Of a stretch of 40,428 bases of DNA, positions 1-9,048 are shown piece by piece. The first letter of the stretch is position 1. Every line of letters begins with the position of its first letter. This DNA comes from Pseudomonas sp. PB101. Its GTDB lineage: Bacteria; Pseudomonadota; Gammaproteobacteria; Pseudomonadales; Pseudomonadaceae. Where the stretch lies: assembly GCF_009764265.1 (NCBI RefSeq), contig NZ_RWIR01000008.1:1-40428 (forward strand), written 5' to 3'. The notes beneath the pieces were generated by a model. The model was not told where the DNA came from and searched no databases. It saw only the letters and a program-made list of their open reading frames with translations. A program made the translations under genes and the position numbers.

Positions 1-6
1 GAACCT

Positions 7-70
7 GTAGGAGCCGGCTTGCTGGCGATGGCGATCCCAAATACGCCATCGCCAGCAAGCCGGCTCCTAC
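7..70. repeat. REP palindrome (perfect hairpin)
   Basis: Two perfect 27-nt inverted arms (7-33 and 44-70) enclose a 10-nt centre. The arms begin with GTAGGAGCCGGCTTGC and end with the complement. This is the common Pseudomonas REP-type extragenic palindrome, here placed upstream of the thiolase gene. No coding potential is apparent in 1-115 apart from the ribosome binding site near 105-110. Confidence 0.9.
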
Positions 71-115
71 AAAGATGCGACCGTGCCGATTTCAATTTCT
101 TCACCGAGGTAGACC

Positions 116-1264
116 ATGCCTGAAGCCTATATCGTCGACGCCCTGCGCACGCCCACCGGGCGGCGCAAGGGTGGTCTGAGCCAGATTCACGCCGCCGACC
201 TGGGCGCCCATGTGTTGCGTGCGCTGGTCGAGCGCAACGACATTCCCGACGAGGATTACGATGACGTGATCTTCGGTTGCGTCGACACCATCGGCCCGCT
301 GGCCGGGGACATCGCCCGCACCAGCTGGCTGGCGGCCGGCCTGTCGCAATCGGTGCCGGGCACCACCATCGATCGCCAGTGCGGTTCGTCCCAGCAAGCG
401 GTGCACTTCGCCGCCCAGGCGGTGATGAGCGGCACCCAGGACGTGGTCATCGCCGGTGGCGTGCAGACCATGACCCAGATCCCGATTTCCTCGGCGATGA
501 TCGCCGCCGAACCCTTGGGCTTCACCGATCCGTTCAGCGGTTCCGAAGGCTGGGTGCGGCGCTACGGCGCGCAACCGCCGACGCAGTTCCGTTCGGCGCA
601 GATGATTGCGGAAAAGTGGGACCTGTCCCGGGCGCAACTTGAAGCCTATTCGCTTGAGTCCCATCGACGTGCCTTGCAGGCCATCGAGCAAGGCCGCTTC
701 AACCGCGAGATCGTGCCGCTGGCCGGTGTGCTGCATGACGAAACCCCGCGCCAGACCAGCCTGGAAAAAATGGCCGAGCTGGAATACCTGTTCGGCTGCG
801 ACCGGGTCACCGCCGCGGTGTCGAGCCAGACCTGCGACGCGGCCAGCGCGATGCTGATCGTCTCGCAAGCGGCGCTCAAGCGTTACGGCCTGACGCCACG
901 GGCACGCATCCATCACCTGAGCGTACGCGCCGAAGATCCGATCTGGATGCTCACCGCGCCGATCCCGGCCACTGCCTACGCACTCAAGCGCGCCGGCATG
1001 AAGCTTGAAGACATCGACCGGGTGGAGATCAACGAAGCCTTCGCCTCGGTGGCCATGGCCTGGTTGAAAGAGACCGGTTATCCCCATGAACAGACCAACG
1101 TCAACGGCGGCGCGATTGCCCTCGGCCATCCGCTGGGCGCCACCGGCACCCGCTTGATGTGCACCTTGCTGCATGAGCTGGAACGCAGCGGTGGCCGTTA
1201 TGGCCTGCAGACCATGTGCGAAGGCGGCGGTCAGGCCAACGTGACGATCATCGAACGCTTGTAA
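116..1264 (+). CDS. Thiolase family acetyl-CoA acetyltransferase
   Basis: A 382-residue protein, the usual length for thiolases (~390). It should catalyse thiolytic cleavage or Claisen condensation of acyl-CoA/acetyl-CoA in the cytoplasm. All catalytic elements are visible: nucleophilic Cys89 in [10 protein letters not shown], the NEAF motif at 306-309, His338 in [12 protein letters not shown], and the second catalytic Cys368 in [12 protein letters not shown] at 116 follows a GAGGT-like ribosome binding site. An SDR dehydrogenase follows after 61 nt on the same strand, suggesting a two-gene unit for oxidation of a fatty acid, sterol-like or other CoA-bound substrate. The exact substrate cannot be read from the sequence. 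Confidence 0.93.
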   Translation: MPEAYIVDALRTPTGRRKGGLSQIHAADLGAHVLRALVERNDIPDEDYDDVIFGCVDTIGPLAGDIARTSWLAAGLSQSVPGTTIDRQCGSSQQAVHFAAQAVMSGTQDVVIAGGVQTMTQIPISSAMIAAEPLGFTDPFSGSEGWVRRYGAQPPTQFRSAQMIAEKWDLSRAQLEAYSLESHRRALQAIEQGRFNREIVPLAGVLHDETPRQTSLEKMAELEYLFGCDRVTAAVSSQTCDAASAMLIVSQAALKRYGLTPRARIHHLSVRAEDPIWMLTAPIPATAYALKRAGMKLEDIDRVEINEAFASVAMAWLKETGYPHEQTNVNGGAIALGHPLGATGTRLMCTLLHELERSGGRYGLQTMCEGGGQANVTIIERL

Positions 1265-1325
1265 ACCAGGATGCACACCGATCCTACAGAGATTTGTGCT
1301 GTGATGAATTTTAAGGAATAACCCT

Positions 1326-2201
1326 ATGAAAATCTGTGAAAACCGCGTCGTGATTATCACCGGTGCCGGCGGTGGTCTGGGCCGTGCCTACGCGCTGGCC
1401 TTCGCCGCCGAAGGCGCGAAAGTGGTGGTCAACGACATCAATCGCGAAGCGGCGCTGGCCGTGGTCGGCGAAATCCTCGGCCAGGGCGGCAGTGCCGTGG
1501 CCAACAGCGACGACATCACCCGCTACGACTCGGCGGGGCTGATCGTACGCCAGGCCATCGAAACCTTCGGCGACTTGAACGTGGTGGTCAACAACGCCGG
1601 CATCTGCCGCGACCGCATGTTCGCCAGCCTCAGCGAAGCCGACTGGGACGCCGTGGTTGCGGTGCACCTGAAAGGTCACTTCTGCATTTCCAGCCACGCC
1701 GTGAAGTACTGGCGCGAGCAGGTCAAGGGCGGTGCGAAGGTCGATGCGCGGATCATCAACACCAGCTCCGGCGCCGGTCTGCAGGGCTCCATCGGTCAAT
1801 CCAACTACGCGGCGGCCAAGGGCGGCATTGCTTCGCTGACGCTGGTTCAGGCCGCTGAACTGCGCCGCTATGGCATCACCGCCAACGCCCTGGCTCCGGC
1901 CGCCCGGACCGGGATGACCGAGCAGGTGTTCGCCGACACCATGAAAAAGCCTGAAGAGGGCTTCGATTATTTCGCCCCGGAAAACGTCGCGCCGCTGGTG
2001 GTGTGGCTCGGTTCCGAGGCTTCCGCCGATGTCACCGGGCAGATGTTCGAAGTCGAGGGCGGCAAGTTGTCCATCGCCGACGGCTGGCGCCGTGGGCCGC
2101 AACTGGATCGCCAGGGCCGCTGGGCGGTGGGCGAGATGGGTGAAGCCGTTGCACAGTTGGTGGCTCACGCCGTTCCGGCGGCCAAAGTGTACGGCAGCTG
2201 A
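1326..2201 (+). CDS. Short-chain dehydrogenase/reductase (SDR), 3-hydroxyacyl-CoA dehydrogenase-like
   Basis: A 291-residue classical SDR with an N-terminal Rossmann fold. The cofactor motif TGAGGGLGRA lies at 12-21, NNAG at 89-92, catalytic Ser148 in NTSSGAG, and YAAAK (Tyr161, Lys165). The C-terminal ~50 residues extend beyond a minimal SDR, as in the (R)-hydroxyacyl-CoA dehydrogenase (multifunctional-enzyme type) subgroup. Asp37 in VVVNDIN after the second beta strand favours NAD(H). It lies 61 nt downstream of the thiolase, so a joint beta-oxidation-like role is a reasonable inference. The start is chosen at the ATG preceded by AAGGAA (1313-1318). Confidence 0.9.
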   Translation: MKICENRVVIITGAGGGLGRAYALAFAAEGAKVVVNDINREAALAVVGEILGQGGSAVANSDDITRYDSAGLIVRQAIETFGDLNVVVNNAGICRDRMFASLSEADWDAVVAVHLKGHFCISSHAVKYWREQVKGGAKVDARIINTSSGAGLQGSIGQSNYAAAKGGIASLTLVQAAELRRYGITANALAPAARTGMTEQVFADTMKKPEEGFDYFAPENVAPLVVWLGSEASADVTGQMFEVEGGKLSIADGWRRGPQLDRQGRWAVGEMGEAVAQLVAHAVPAAKVYGS

Positions 2202-2260
2202 AAAAGTCCGGTCTCGGGAGGGCTGTGCATGGCTATAATCGGCCCCTGATGCCGATCACC

Positions 2261-2360
2261 TGTAGGAGCGAGCTTGCTCGCGATGAACTCCGGCGCAACG
2301 CGTTTAATCAGACAGAACGCGTTATCGTTCACGTCCATCGCGAGCAAGCTCGCTCCTACA
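2261..2360. repeat. REP pair (BIME-like) with 25-nt inverted arms
   Basis: Arms 2261-2285 (TGTAGGAGCGAGCTTGCTCG plus CGATG) and 2336-2360 are perfect inverted complements separated by 50 nt. Each arm also contains its own small palindrome (GCGAGC..GCTCGC). It separates the SDR gene from the DUF1993 gene. Confidence 0.9.
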
Positions 2361-2392
2361 CATGACCCACGTTCCTCAACACGAGACCTGCC

Positions 2393-2902
2393 ATGACCAT
2401 TTCCCTGTACGACGCTTCCATCCCTGTTCTCCAGCAAATGCTCAACGCCCTCAGCGGCGTGCTGAAAAAGGCCGAAGCCCACGCCACCGAGAAAAACATC
2501 GACCCGAACGCGTTCCTGCAAGCGCGCCTGTTCCCGGACATGTTCCCGCTGGTGCGTCAGGTGCAGATCGCCGTTGATTTCGCCAAAGGCATTTCTTCGC
2601 GTCTGGCCGAAGTCGAACTGCCGAAGTACGACGACACCGAAACCACCTTCGCCGAGCTGCAGGCACTGATCGCCAAGGTTCTGGCCTACATCGGCGAGTT
2701 CACGCCCGAGCAGATCAACGGCAAGGAAGGCATCGAGATCGTCACCCGTCCGGGCACGCCTAAAGAGAAGCGTTTCAGCGGCCAGTCCTACCTGCTGACC
2801 TACGGCCTGCCGCAGTTCTTCTTCCACGTCACCACCACTTACGCACTGCTGCGCCACAACGGCGTGGAAGTGGGCAAGCGCGACTACATGGGCGCGTTCT
2901 AA
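2393..2902 (+). CDS. DUF1993 family protein
   Basis: A 169-residue soluble, mostly helical protein matching the DUF1993 family as I remember it. Features are an N-terminal SLYDASIPVLQQMLNALSGV segment, LFPDMFPLVRQVQIAVDFAKG near 46-66, and a C-terminal FFFHVTTTYALLRHNGVEVG segment with conserved His. The fold resembles DinB-like four-helix bundles. The function is not established. No signal peptide or membrane segment is present. It is a single gene, bounded by a REP pair upstream and a strong terminator downstream. Confidence 0.88.
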   Translation: MTISLYDASIPVLQQMLNALSGVLKKAEAHATEKNIDPNAFLQARLFPDMFPLVRQVQIAVDFAKGISSRLAEVELPKYDDTETTFAELQALIAKVLAYIGEFTPEQINGKEGIEIVTRPGTPKEKRFSGQSYLLTYGLPQFFFHVTTTYALLRHNGVEVGKRDYMGAF

Positions 2903-2914
2903 ACCGTCCGGGTA

Positions 2915-2958
2915 CAAAAAAGCCCGCCAAGGTTTGCGCCTTGGCGGGCTTTTTTTTT
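2915..2958 (+). terminator. Rho-independent terminator after the DUF1993 gene
   Basis: A 12-bp perfect stem, AGCCCGCCAAGG / CCTTGGCGGGCT (2921-2932 and 2939-2950), has a 6-nt loop and is followed by T8. An A-run on the other side (2916-2921) could also help termination from the minus strand. Confidence 0.92.
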
Positions 2959-2990
2959 CATGCATGCATTTGTTGCAAATACACCGCCGA

Positions 2991-3088
2991 CCCTGTGGGA
3001 GCGGGCTTGCCCGCGATGGCGGTGTAACCTTCAACATTGATGTTGACTGACCCACCGCTATCGCGAGCAAGCTCGCTCCCACAGGGGG
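2991..3088. repeat. REP pair between convergent genes
   Basis: CCCTGTGGGAGCGGGCTTGC (2991-3010, continuing to about 3024) and its imperfect complement ending in GCTCGCTCCCACAGGG (about 3052-3086) form a long imperfect inverted repeat. It lies directly at the 3' end of sstT. Confidence 0.85.
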
Positions 3089-3092
3089 AGTG

Positions 3093-4325
3093 TCAGGCCA
3101 ATCGTTCTGCCTTTGCCTCTTCACCCAGGCAAGCCGCCGCGGTGAACAGCACGTCGGTGGAGGAGTTCAGCGCGGTTTCCGCCGAGTCCTGCAACACGCC
3201 GATGATGAAGCCGACCGCCACCACCTGCATGGCGATTTCGCTCGGGATGCCGAACAGGCTGCACGCCAGCGGAATCAGCAGCAGCGAACCACCGGCCACA
3301 CCCGACGCGCCGCAGGCGCAGATTGCCGCGACGACACTGAGCAGGATCGCGGTCGGGATGTCCACCGCGATGCCCAGGGTGTGCACGGCTGCCAGACTCA
3401 GCACGGTAATGGTGATCGCCGCGCCGGCCATGTTGATGGTTGCGCCCAGCGGGATCGATACCGAATAGGTGTCTTCGTGCAGGCCCAGACGCTTGCTCAA
3501 TTCCAGGTTGACCGGAATGTTCGCCGCCGAGCTGCGGGTGAAGAACGCGGTGATGCCGCTCTCGCGCAGGCAGGTCAGGACCAGCGGGTACGGGTTGCGA
3601 CGCAGTTTCCAGAAAACGATGAGCGGGTTCATCACCAGCGCCACGAACAACATGCAGCCGAGCAGCACGGCCAGCAGGTGCGCGTAGCCGAGCAGGGCGC
3701 CGAAGCCGGAGGTGGCGAGCGTCGAGGCCACCAGGCCGAAGATGCCCAGCGGGGCGAAGCTGATCACCAGGCGCACGATCACCGTCACGCCGTTGGACAG
3801 GTCGCCCAGCACTTCACGGGTGGTGTCGCCGGCATGGCGAATGGCGATGCCCATGCCGATGGCCCACGCCAGGATGCCGATGAAGTTGGCGTTCATCAGG
3901 GCGCTGACCGGATTGTCGACCACGCTCAGCAACAGGCTTTGCAGCACTTCGCCGATGCCGCCTGGCGCCGTGACAGCGACGTCCTGGGTCGACAGCACCA
4001 GGTTCGACGGGAACATCATGCTGGCAACCACCGCGACCACGGCGGCGGCGAAAGTGCCCAGCAGATACAGGAACAGAATCGGCCGGATGTGGGTTTCCTG
4101 GCCGTGCTTGTGGTTGGCAATGGAGGCCATGACCAGCACGAACACCAGAATCGGCGCGACCGCTTTGAGTGCCGAGACAAACACTTTGCCGATGAACGCG
4201 GTGGATTTCGCCGCTTCAGGCGCAACCAGGGCCAGGGCAATACCGGCGATCAGGCCGATCACGATCTGTGTGACCAGGCTCAGGCGTTTAAGGCGTTGCA
4301 ATAGAGAAGGGGATGAAGCAGTCAT
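3093..4325 (-). CDS. sstT: Serine/threonine:sodium symporter SstT
   Basis: A 410-residue inner-membrane transporter of the dicarboxylate/amino acid:cation symporter (DAACS) family, importing L-serine and L-threonine with Na+. Length and sequence match SstT: an N-terminal [20 protein letters not shown] helix, the hairpin-loop serine-rich [20 protein letters not shown], the [21 protein letters not shown] segment carrying the substrate/Na+ binding NMAG-type motif, and [21 protein letters not shown] near the C terminus. It is a stand-alone gene, convergent with DUF1993 and divergent from the MFS gene. The Shine-Dalgarno sequence is weak. Confidence 0.95.
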   Translation of the reverse strand: MTASSPSLLQRLKRLSLVTQIVIGLIAGIALALVAPEAAKSTAFIGKVFVSALKAVAPILVFVLVMASIANHKHGQETHIRPILFLYLLGTFAAAVVAVVASMMFPSNLVLSTQDVAVTAPGGIGEVLQSLLLSVVDNPVSALMNANFIGILAWAIGMGIAIRHAGDTTREVLGDLSNGVTVIVRLVISFAPLGIFGLVASTLATSGFGALLGYAHLLAVLLGCMLFVALVMNPLIVFWKLRRNPYPLVLTCLRESGITAFFTRSSAANIPVNLELSKRLGLHEDTYSVSIPLGATINMAGAAITITVLSLAAVHTLGIAVDIPTAILLSVVAAICACGASGVAGGSLLLIPLACSLFGIPSEIAMQVVAVGFIIGVLQDSAETALNSSTDVLFTAAACLGEEAKAERLA

Positions 4326-4603
4326 AAAACGGCATCTCTGATTTTTTATAAATGCATGATTTCGCAGGCTTGCGGCAACAAGCAGGGCAGGCCGCAGGCG
4401 GGAAACCGAGGGGCGCGGACTTTATCACAACGTGGGAATGATCTTTCAGACCTGTGACGAACTGCCACCCCGGCATTCAACGCGAATTGCAGGTTCGTGC
4501 AACCGCATCCGGACACACTCTGCTAAGATTCGCCATCCTCATTTTCATGTCTGCCAGTGAGCCTCCGGGCTATCGCTGGTGCTGTCGTTTTCTGGAGTTT
4601 TGC

Positions 4604-5764
4604 ATGCTGTTGCCCATTCTTCTGTTGTCCGCCGCCGGTTTCACGGTGCTGACCACGGAGTTCGTCATCGTCGGCCTGTTGCCGGCCATCGCCCGGGACC
4701 TGGACGTCAGCATCCCGCAGGCCGGTTTGCTGGTGACCCTGTTCGCCTTCACCGTGGCCGCGTTCGGGCCGTTCCTGACGGCGTACTTCGCCCGCTTCGA
4801 ACGGCGCAAGCTGTTTATCTCGGTGCTGATCATGTTTGGTCTGGCCAACACCCTGGCGGCGCTGGCGCCGAATATCTGGGTGATGGCGTTTGCCCGCTTG
4901 ATCCCGGCGCTGGGGCTGCCGGTGTTCTGGGCGCTGGCCAGCGAGACGGCGGTGGACATCGTCGGGCCGGATTATGCCGGTCGTGCCATCGCCAAGATCG
5001 GCTTCGGCATTGTCTGCGCCACGGTGTTCGGCATTCCGGTGGGCACGCTGATCTCCGATGCGTTCGGCTGGCGCAGTGCCTTCGCGATTCTGGCGGTCAT
5101 CGCCTTCGCCAAGGCGTTGCTGCTGTTCATCTACCTGCCGAGAACGAATCTGCACCAGCACCAGGTCAGCTTCCGCTCGCAGTTCAAGATCCTGCGCAGC
5201 CCGCTGATGCTGGGGCATGTGCTGCTGTCAGTGATTGTGTTCAGCGGCATGTTCACCGCCTACACCTACCTGGCGGACATTCTCGAGCGCCTGGCCGGTT
5301 TCAACGGCACGGTGGTCGGCTGGTGCCTGATGGGCTTCGGCGCGGTCGGGTTGATCGGCAACTCCCTGGGCGGTCGGGCGGTGGATCGTCATCCGCTGAT
5401 GGCGTCGATGATGTTCTGCGCGTTCATGATTGCCGGCCTGGTGGCGCTGGTGCCGAACATCCATTCGCCGCTCGGTCTGGCGGCGGCGATGGGCATCTGG
5501 GGCGTGACCCAGGCGGCATTGTTCCTGGTCAGCCATGTGCGCCTGATGAAAGCCGCGCCCGAAGCGCCGGCGTTTGCCGCGTCGCTCAACATCGCCGGGG
5601 CCAACCTCGGTATCGGCCTGGGCGCGATGATCGGCGGCCGGGTGATCGACAGCGTCGGCCTGCAAGGCCTTGGCTTTGCAGCCGCCGCTTTCATTCTGGC
5701 GTCGATCCTGTTGGCCATCGCCCTGATGACTTTCAAGCCGCGCGAAGAAATCACAGCGCTGTAA
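4604..5764 (+). CDS. MFS transporter, DHA1 (AraJ / drug-sugar efflux-like) family
   Basis: A 386-residue, 12-transmembrane major facilitator exporter. The N terminus LTTEFVIVGLLPAIARDL is typical of DHA1 arabinose/sugar and multidrug exporters (AraJ, SotB, YdhP type), and the loop 2-3 region has FARFERRKLFI. The reading frame is open further upstream to a GTG at 4454. I choose the ATG at 4604 because it has a GGAG ribosome binding site 7 nt upstream and starts directly at helix 1. The substrate is not determinable. It overlaps the 3' end of the convergent nhaR-type gene by 14 bp. The 278-nt upstream gap shows no clear promoter or gene. Confidence 0.88.
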   Translation: MLLPILLLSAAGFTVLTTEFVIVGLLPAIARDLDVSIPQAGLLVTLFAFTVAAFGPFLTAYFARFERRKLFISVLIMFGLANTLAALAPNIWVMAFARLIPALGLPVFWALASETAVDIVGPDYAGRAIAKIGFGIVCATVFGIPVGTLISDAFGWRSAFAILAVIAFAKALLLFIYLPRTNLHQHQVSFRSQFKILRSPLMLGHVLLSVIVFSGMFTAYTYLADILERLAGFNGTVVGWCLMGFGAVGLIGNSLGGRAVDRHPLMASMMFCAFMIAGLVALVPNIHSPLGLAAAMGIWGVTQAALFLVSHVRLMKAAPEAPAFAASLNIAGANLGIGLGAMIGGRVIDSVGLQGLGFAAAAFILASILLAIALMTFKPREEITAL

Positions 5765-6650
5765 ACAGCTCGCGGCGGGCACCTTCGGTAATGGCGACAA
5801 TGCCGGGGTGCTTGACCTTGCGATCCACCGAGATGGCATAGAACGACTCGCTCACCGCGTCAGTCTGGCCAATCACCTCCACGGCGCATTGGCGCTGCAC
5901 CTCATCGGCAATCACGCTCGGGCCGATGAAGATTCCGCTGCCGGATTGGCCGAAGGCCTGCATCAGGGCGCTGTCGTCGAATTCGCCGACAATCTGCGGC
6001 TGCACCTGTTGCTCGGCGAACCAGCGTTGCAAACGGCTGCGCACCACGGTTTCCGGGCCGGGAATCAGCAGCGGCGCACCGTGCAGATTGCGCGGGAAGT
6101 TGCGTCCGTAACGTGCCGCCAGCTCAGGGGTGGCGAAGAAACTGATCCCGCACTCACCGAGTTTCTGGCTGTAGCCCTTGATGTCCAGGTGCGACGGCAT
6201 CGGGCTGTCGGAAATCACCAGGTCCAGGCGCTGGATCGCCAGGTCGGCGAGCAGGCGTTCCAGCTTGTCTTCGCGACAGGTGATGCGCAGCGGTTCGCTG
6301 AGCTCCATGGTCGGCGCGATCAGGCGATAGACGATGGACTTGGGCACCACGTCGGCCACACCGACGCGAAACAGAATCTGCTGCTCATTGGGTTGTGCCC
6401 GCAGCATCAGTTCCAGTTCGCCCCCCAGCTGAAACATTTGCTCGGCGTAGGGCAGGGCCTGGCGTCCGGCCTCGGTCAGCTCGAGTTGCCGCCCGACACG
6501 TCGAAACAATTCAACGCCGTAAGTCTGTTCGAGCAGTGATATCTGCCCGCTGATGGTTTGTGGCGTGAGGTTCAGTTGCTCACAGGCGCGCACGATGCTG
6601 CCGGTTTTGGCCACCACCCAGAAGTAATGCAATTGCCGATAGTTGAGCAT
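5751..6650 (-). CDS. nhaR: LysR-family transcriptional regulator, NhaR-type
   Basis: A 299-residue LTTR. The N-terminal winged helix-turn-helix reads LNYRQLHYFWVVAKTGSIVR, followed by LTPQTISGQISLLEQ, which is very close to the NhaR subgroup. It is followed by a linker helix and a periplasmic-binding-like effector domain (about 90-295). NhaR activates the Na+/H+ antiporter gene nhaA in enterobacteria. No antiporter gene is adjacent here, so the target may be elsewhere or may be the divergent lipoprotein-terC pair. It is convergent with, and overlaps by 14 bp, the MFS exporter gene. Confidence 0.85.
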   Translation of the reverse strand: MLNYRQLHYFWVVAKTGSIVRACEQLNLTPQTISGQISLLEQTYGVELFRRVGRQLELTEAGRQALPYAEQMFQLGGELELMLRAQPNEQQILFRVGVADVVPKSIVYRLIAPTMELSEPLRITCREDKLERLLADLAIQRLDLVISDSPMPSHLDIKGYSQKLGECGISFFATPELAARYGRNFPRNLHGAPLLIPGPETVVRSRLQRWFAEQQVQPQIVGEFDDSALMQAFGQSGSGIFIGPSVIADEVQRQCAVEVIGQTDAVSESFYAISVDRKVKHPGIVAITEGARRELFTAL

Positions 6651-6700
6651 GGCGGTCTACAGTTCGTAAAAACCGAAGTATAACCGCTGAAAATACGAAT

Positions 6701-6728
6701 TTTACTGAAGTATTCATTTCCCTAGAAT
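6701..6728 (+). promoter_or_regulatory. Candidate sigma70 promoter for the lipoprotein-terC unit
   Basis: TTTACT (6701-6706) and TAGAAT (6723-6728) are spaced 16 nt apart, upstream of the lipoprotein start at 6786. The 135-nt divergent gap also contains GAAGTAT twice (about 6675 and 6706), which could be part of a LysR-type operator. This was found by eye only. Confidence 0.4.
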
Positions 6729-6785
6729 GCATCGCTATCAACGGGCCATCGTTTCGGTCCCGTTTGTTCTATCGAGGAAAGCATC

Positions 6786-7028
6786 ATGACGCTGAAAACC
6801 ACGGCACTGCTGATTACGTCTTTACTGGTACTGGCCGGTTGCGACCAGGCCGAGAAAAGCGCGCAGCAATTGATGGGCAAGGCTGCCGAAAGCGCCAAAC
6901 AGGCGATCGACGATACCCACAAGGCCGCCGAGCAAGCGCTCAGCGACGCCACCGGTGGGTTGATCAGCAAAAAAGAATCATCGGAACAAGAAACGGAAAA
7001 AACCGAATCTTCCTCCCAGGAAATCTAA
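6786..7028 (+). CDS. Small hydrophilic lipoprotein
   Basis: An 80-residue predicted lipoprotein. Lys4 and hydrophobic residues 6-17 are followed by a lipobox LAGC with lipidated Cys19. The mature part is a charged, Ala/Gln/Lys-rich amphipathic helix with heptad-like spacing, and the tail is rich in Glu, Ser and Lys (ESSEQETEKTESSSQE). Asp at +2 (CDQ) would predict retention in the inner membrane by the E. coli rule, though Pseudomonas sorting differs. ATG follows a GAGGAAA site. It lies 29 nt before the TerC gene, likely co-transcribed. Function unknown. Confidence 0.8.
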   Translation: MTLKTTALLITSLLVLAGCDQAEKSAQQLMGKAAESAKQAIDDTHKAAEQALSDATGGLISKKESSEQETEKTESSSQEI

Positions 7029-7057
7029 ACCGCATTACAACGAGTCAGGACTGACCC

Positions 7058-7807
7058 ATGGATTACCTTTTACAACTTGCCGCCAGCCCCACCGCCTGGG
7101 TCGCCCTGGCCACCCTGATCGTGATGGAGATCGTGCTCGGCATCGATAACCTGATCTTCATCTCGATCCTGACCAACAAGCTGCCTTTGCACAATCGGCA
7201 GCGGGCACGGCGCATTGGTATCGGCATGGCGTTGATCCTGCGCCTGGGCTTGCTGAGCACCATCGCGTTCATCGTGCAGTTGACCGCGCCGGTGATCGAG
7301 ATTCTCGGCCACGCGTTCTCCTGGAAAGACATGATCCTGATCGCCGGTGGCCTGTTCCTGTTGTGGAAGGCGACCACCGAGATCCATCACAGCATGGACC
7401 CGGCACCGGAAGATCCGAAGACGGCGACCTCGACCGTGACCCTGGGCTTCGCTGCCGCGATCGGTCAGATCCTGATGCTGGACATGGTGTTCTCCATCGA
7501 CAGCATCATTACCGCTGTCGGCATGACCGAGCATTTGCCGATCATGGTCATCGCAGTGGTGGTGTCGGTGCTGGTGATGTTGCTGGCGGCTGATCCGCTG
7601 GCCAAGTTCATCAACGACAACCCGACGGTGGTGATGCTGGCCCTGGGCTTCCTGATCATGATCGGCATGACGCTGATCGCCGAAGGCTTCGGCGCCCATG
7701 TACCGAAAGGCTACGTGTATGCGGCCATGGCGTTCTCGGCTGCGATCGAGGTGTTGAACATGATGTCCCGCCGGGCCCGGCAGAAGCAGGTCAACGCTGA
7801 CGCTTGA
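7058..7807 (+). CDS. TerC-family integral membrane protein
   Basis: A 249-residue polytopic inner-membrane protein of the TerC/YgdQ type with about seven hydrophobic segments. Diagnostic acidic motifs in the membrane are [20 protein letters not shown] near 24-43 and [18 protein letters not shown] near 142-159. These conserved Asp residues are associated with metal export (Mn2+) in TerC relatives. A role in divalent-metal handling is therefore inferred, not shown. The last ~15 residues are cytoplasmic and basic. It follows a small lipoprotein gene and is closed by a strong terminator. Confidence 0.9.
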   Translation: MDYLLQLAASPTAWVALATLIVMEIVLGIDNLIFISILTNKLPLHNRQRARRIGIGMALILRLGLLSTIAFIVQLTAPVIEILGHAFSWKDMILIAGGLFLLWKATTEIHHSMDPAPEDPKTATSTVTLGFAAAIGQILMLDMVFSIDSIITAVGMTEHLPIMVIAVVVSVLVMLLAADPLAKFINDNPTVVMLALGFLIMIGMTLIAEGFGAHVPKGYVYAAMAFSAAIEVLNMMSRRARQKQVNADA

Positions 7808-7822
7808 CGGTAGATGAATGCG

Positions 7823-7856
7823 AAACGGCCGCCTGTACCCAGGCGGCCGTTTTCGT
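7823..7856 (+). terminator. Rho-independent terminator after the TerC gene
   Basis: A 13-bp perfect stem, AAACGGCCGCCTG / CAGGCGGCCGTTT (7823-7835, 7840-7852), has loop TACC and then TCGTTTGT. Because of its A/T symmetry it may also end transcription of the minus-strand gene at 7878. Confidence 0.9.
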
Positions 7857-7877
7857 TTGTGCGAGGCAAAAAACTTG

Positions 7878-8039
7878 TCAGTGCGCGTTGGCGTGCGGGC
7901 TGGGCGTCTCTTCCGGCGCCGTTGCTGGCGGGGCAGGGTGATGGTGGCGGCGAGTAATGCGCAGTACGCCCCACAGCATGGCGGCGGCTACCGCCAGCCA
8001 GCCGCTTATCAACATCACAATGATCATGGTCAGGCTCAT
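7878..8039 (-). CDS. Small single-pass membrane protein (53 aa)
   Basis: A 53-residue protein with one N-terminal transmembrane helix (about 3-24, SLTMIIVMLISGWLAVAAAM), then RITRRHHHP and a Pro/Ala/Glu/His tail. The start at 8039 is chosen because a perfect AGGAGG (8045-8050 on the complementary strand) sits 5 nt upstream. A longer open frame continues upstream to 8120 but lacks such a site. The positive-inside rule predicts a cytoplasmic C-terminal tail, and the His/Pro-rich tail could bind metal, which would fit the convergent TerC gene, but this is speculation. Function unknown. Confidence 0.72.
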   Translation of the reverse strand: MSLTMIIVMLISGWLAVAAAMLWGVLRITRRHHHPAPPATAPEETPSPHANAH

Positions 8040-8282
8040 TTGTGCCTCCTCTTTGCCCTGCCGCGGGCACACACAGCTTCGCAGTTGCCTCGTTAGAGAA
8101 CAGTCTAGCCTTTGCAGCATTTCAGGCTATTGACCGAAAGTCGGCAGCCACCAATCAGTTCGCTCTATCGAATGCACTCCACTGCTGTTTAGAGCTATAC
8201 CGTAGGGGCGCGGCGACCTATGATCGACGACCCAGCCGGGAATGGGATTGCCTGGCGTCTGAACCTGAACAAGAGAGAGCGG

Positions 8283-8954
8283 ATGGTGCGGGTATTTTCT
8301 CGAATTTTGTCGGCCATGCTGATAGCCGGTTGTGTTGCAGGTCTGGCGGGCTGCGCCGGGAGCGTTGCGCCCGAGATCAAGCGTTTGCCGGAGCGCGTCG
8401 AACTCAGCGGTCGATTCTACCGGGGCGAGGCCTATCAAAGCGGGCCGCAGGTATTGGCCAGCATGCTGTCCCAGCAGGGCATCGTGATTACCCCTGGCCT
8501 GCTCGACAAACCCTTGCATTTGCCGGGGGGTGAAGCGCAGTTGCAACAGAACATGCAGAACCTGGCCCGCGAGTACGGGATGGTCGTGTATCCCCTCGAC
8601 AGCAATCTTGCGGCCTTGTTGACCCAGGTCGCCGCCGGTTACCCGGTGATGGTGCGCTTCACCGAGGGCTCGGCGATGTGGGCCGAACCGCGTTACGCCA
8701 TTCTGGCCGGCTACAACCGCCAGAAGCAGACGGTATTGCTGCGCGCCGGGATGAATCGCCGCGAACTGATGAGCTTCAGCGCCTTCGAGTCGGCGTTCAA
8801 GGAGGCCGGTGGTTGGGCGGTGCTGATCCAGAACCCGACGCAGATCCCCGCTCAGGTCGATCAGCAGCGCTGGCTCAAGGCCGCCAACGATGTCGCCCAG
8901 GCCGGTCAGGAGCAAGCAGCCGCCAAGGCGAAAAAAGCCTTGGCCGCGCACTGA
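8283..8954 (+). CDS. Lipoprotein with a degenerate peptidase C39-like domain
   Basis: A 223-residue predicted lipoprotein with hydrophobic segment 8-22 and lipobox LAGC at Cys24 (an alternative IAGC at Cys17). The rest resembles the papain-like C39 fold: LPERVELSGRFYRGEAYQSG near 35-54, then GPQVLASMLSQQG, and the second core strand PRYAILAGYNRQ near 136-147. In active relatives the first motif is YQCGP and the second begins with a catalytic His (HY/HF..GY). Here these positions are Ser53 and Arg137, so proteolysis is not expected. The C terminus is a charged Ala/Lys helix. The start at 8283 places a signal peptide at the N terminus; an in-frame ATG at 8220 lacks one. A non-catalytic binding or scaffold role is inferred. 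Confidence 0.75.
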   Translation: MVRVFSRILSAMLIAGCVAGLAGCAGSVAPEIKRLPERVELSGRFYRGEAYQSGPQVLASMLSQQGIVITPGLLDKPLHLPGGEAQLQQNMQNLAREYGMVVYPLDSNLAALLTQVAAGYPVMVRFTEGSAMWAEPRYAILAGYNRQKQTVLLRAGMNRRELMSFSAFESAFKEAGGWAVLIQNPTQIPAQVDQQRWLKAANDVAQAGQEQAAAKAKKALAAH

Positions 8955-9048
8955 GTCCGTTGGTCACCCGACGGGCACCATCGCCCGTCGACAGCCTCTG
9001 ATCTTTCAAGGCCCGTAACATCATCCGGGCCGCGATCAGGAGGCACCC

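Noticed and set aside
4454..4603. N-terminal extension of the MFS transporter from a GTG at 4454.
   Set aside because: The extension is not membrane-like and lacks a ribosome binding site; the ATG at 4604 has GGAG and starts at helix 1.
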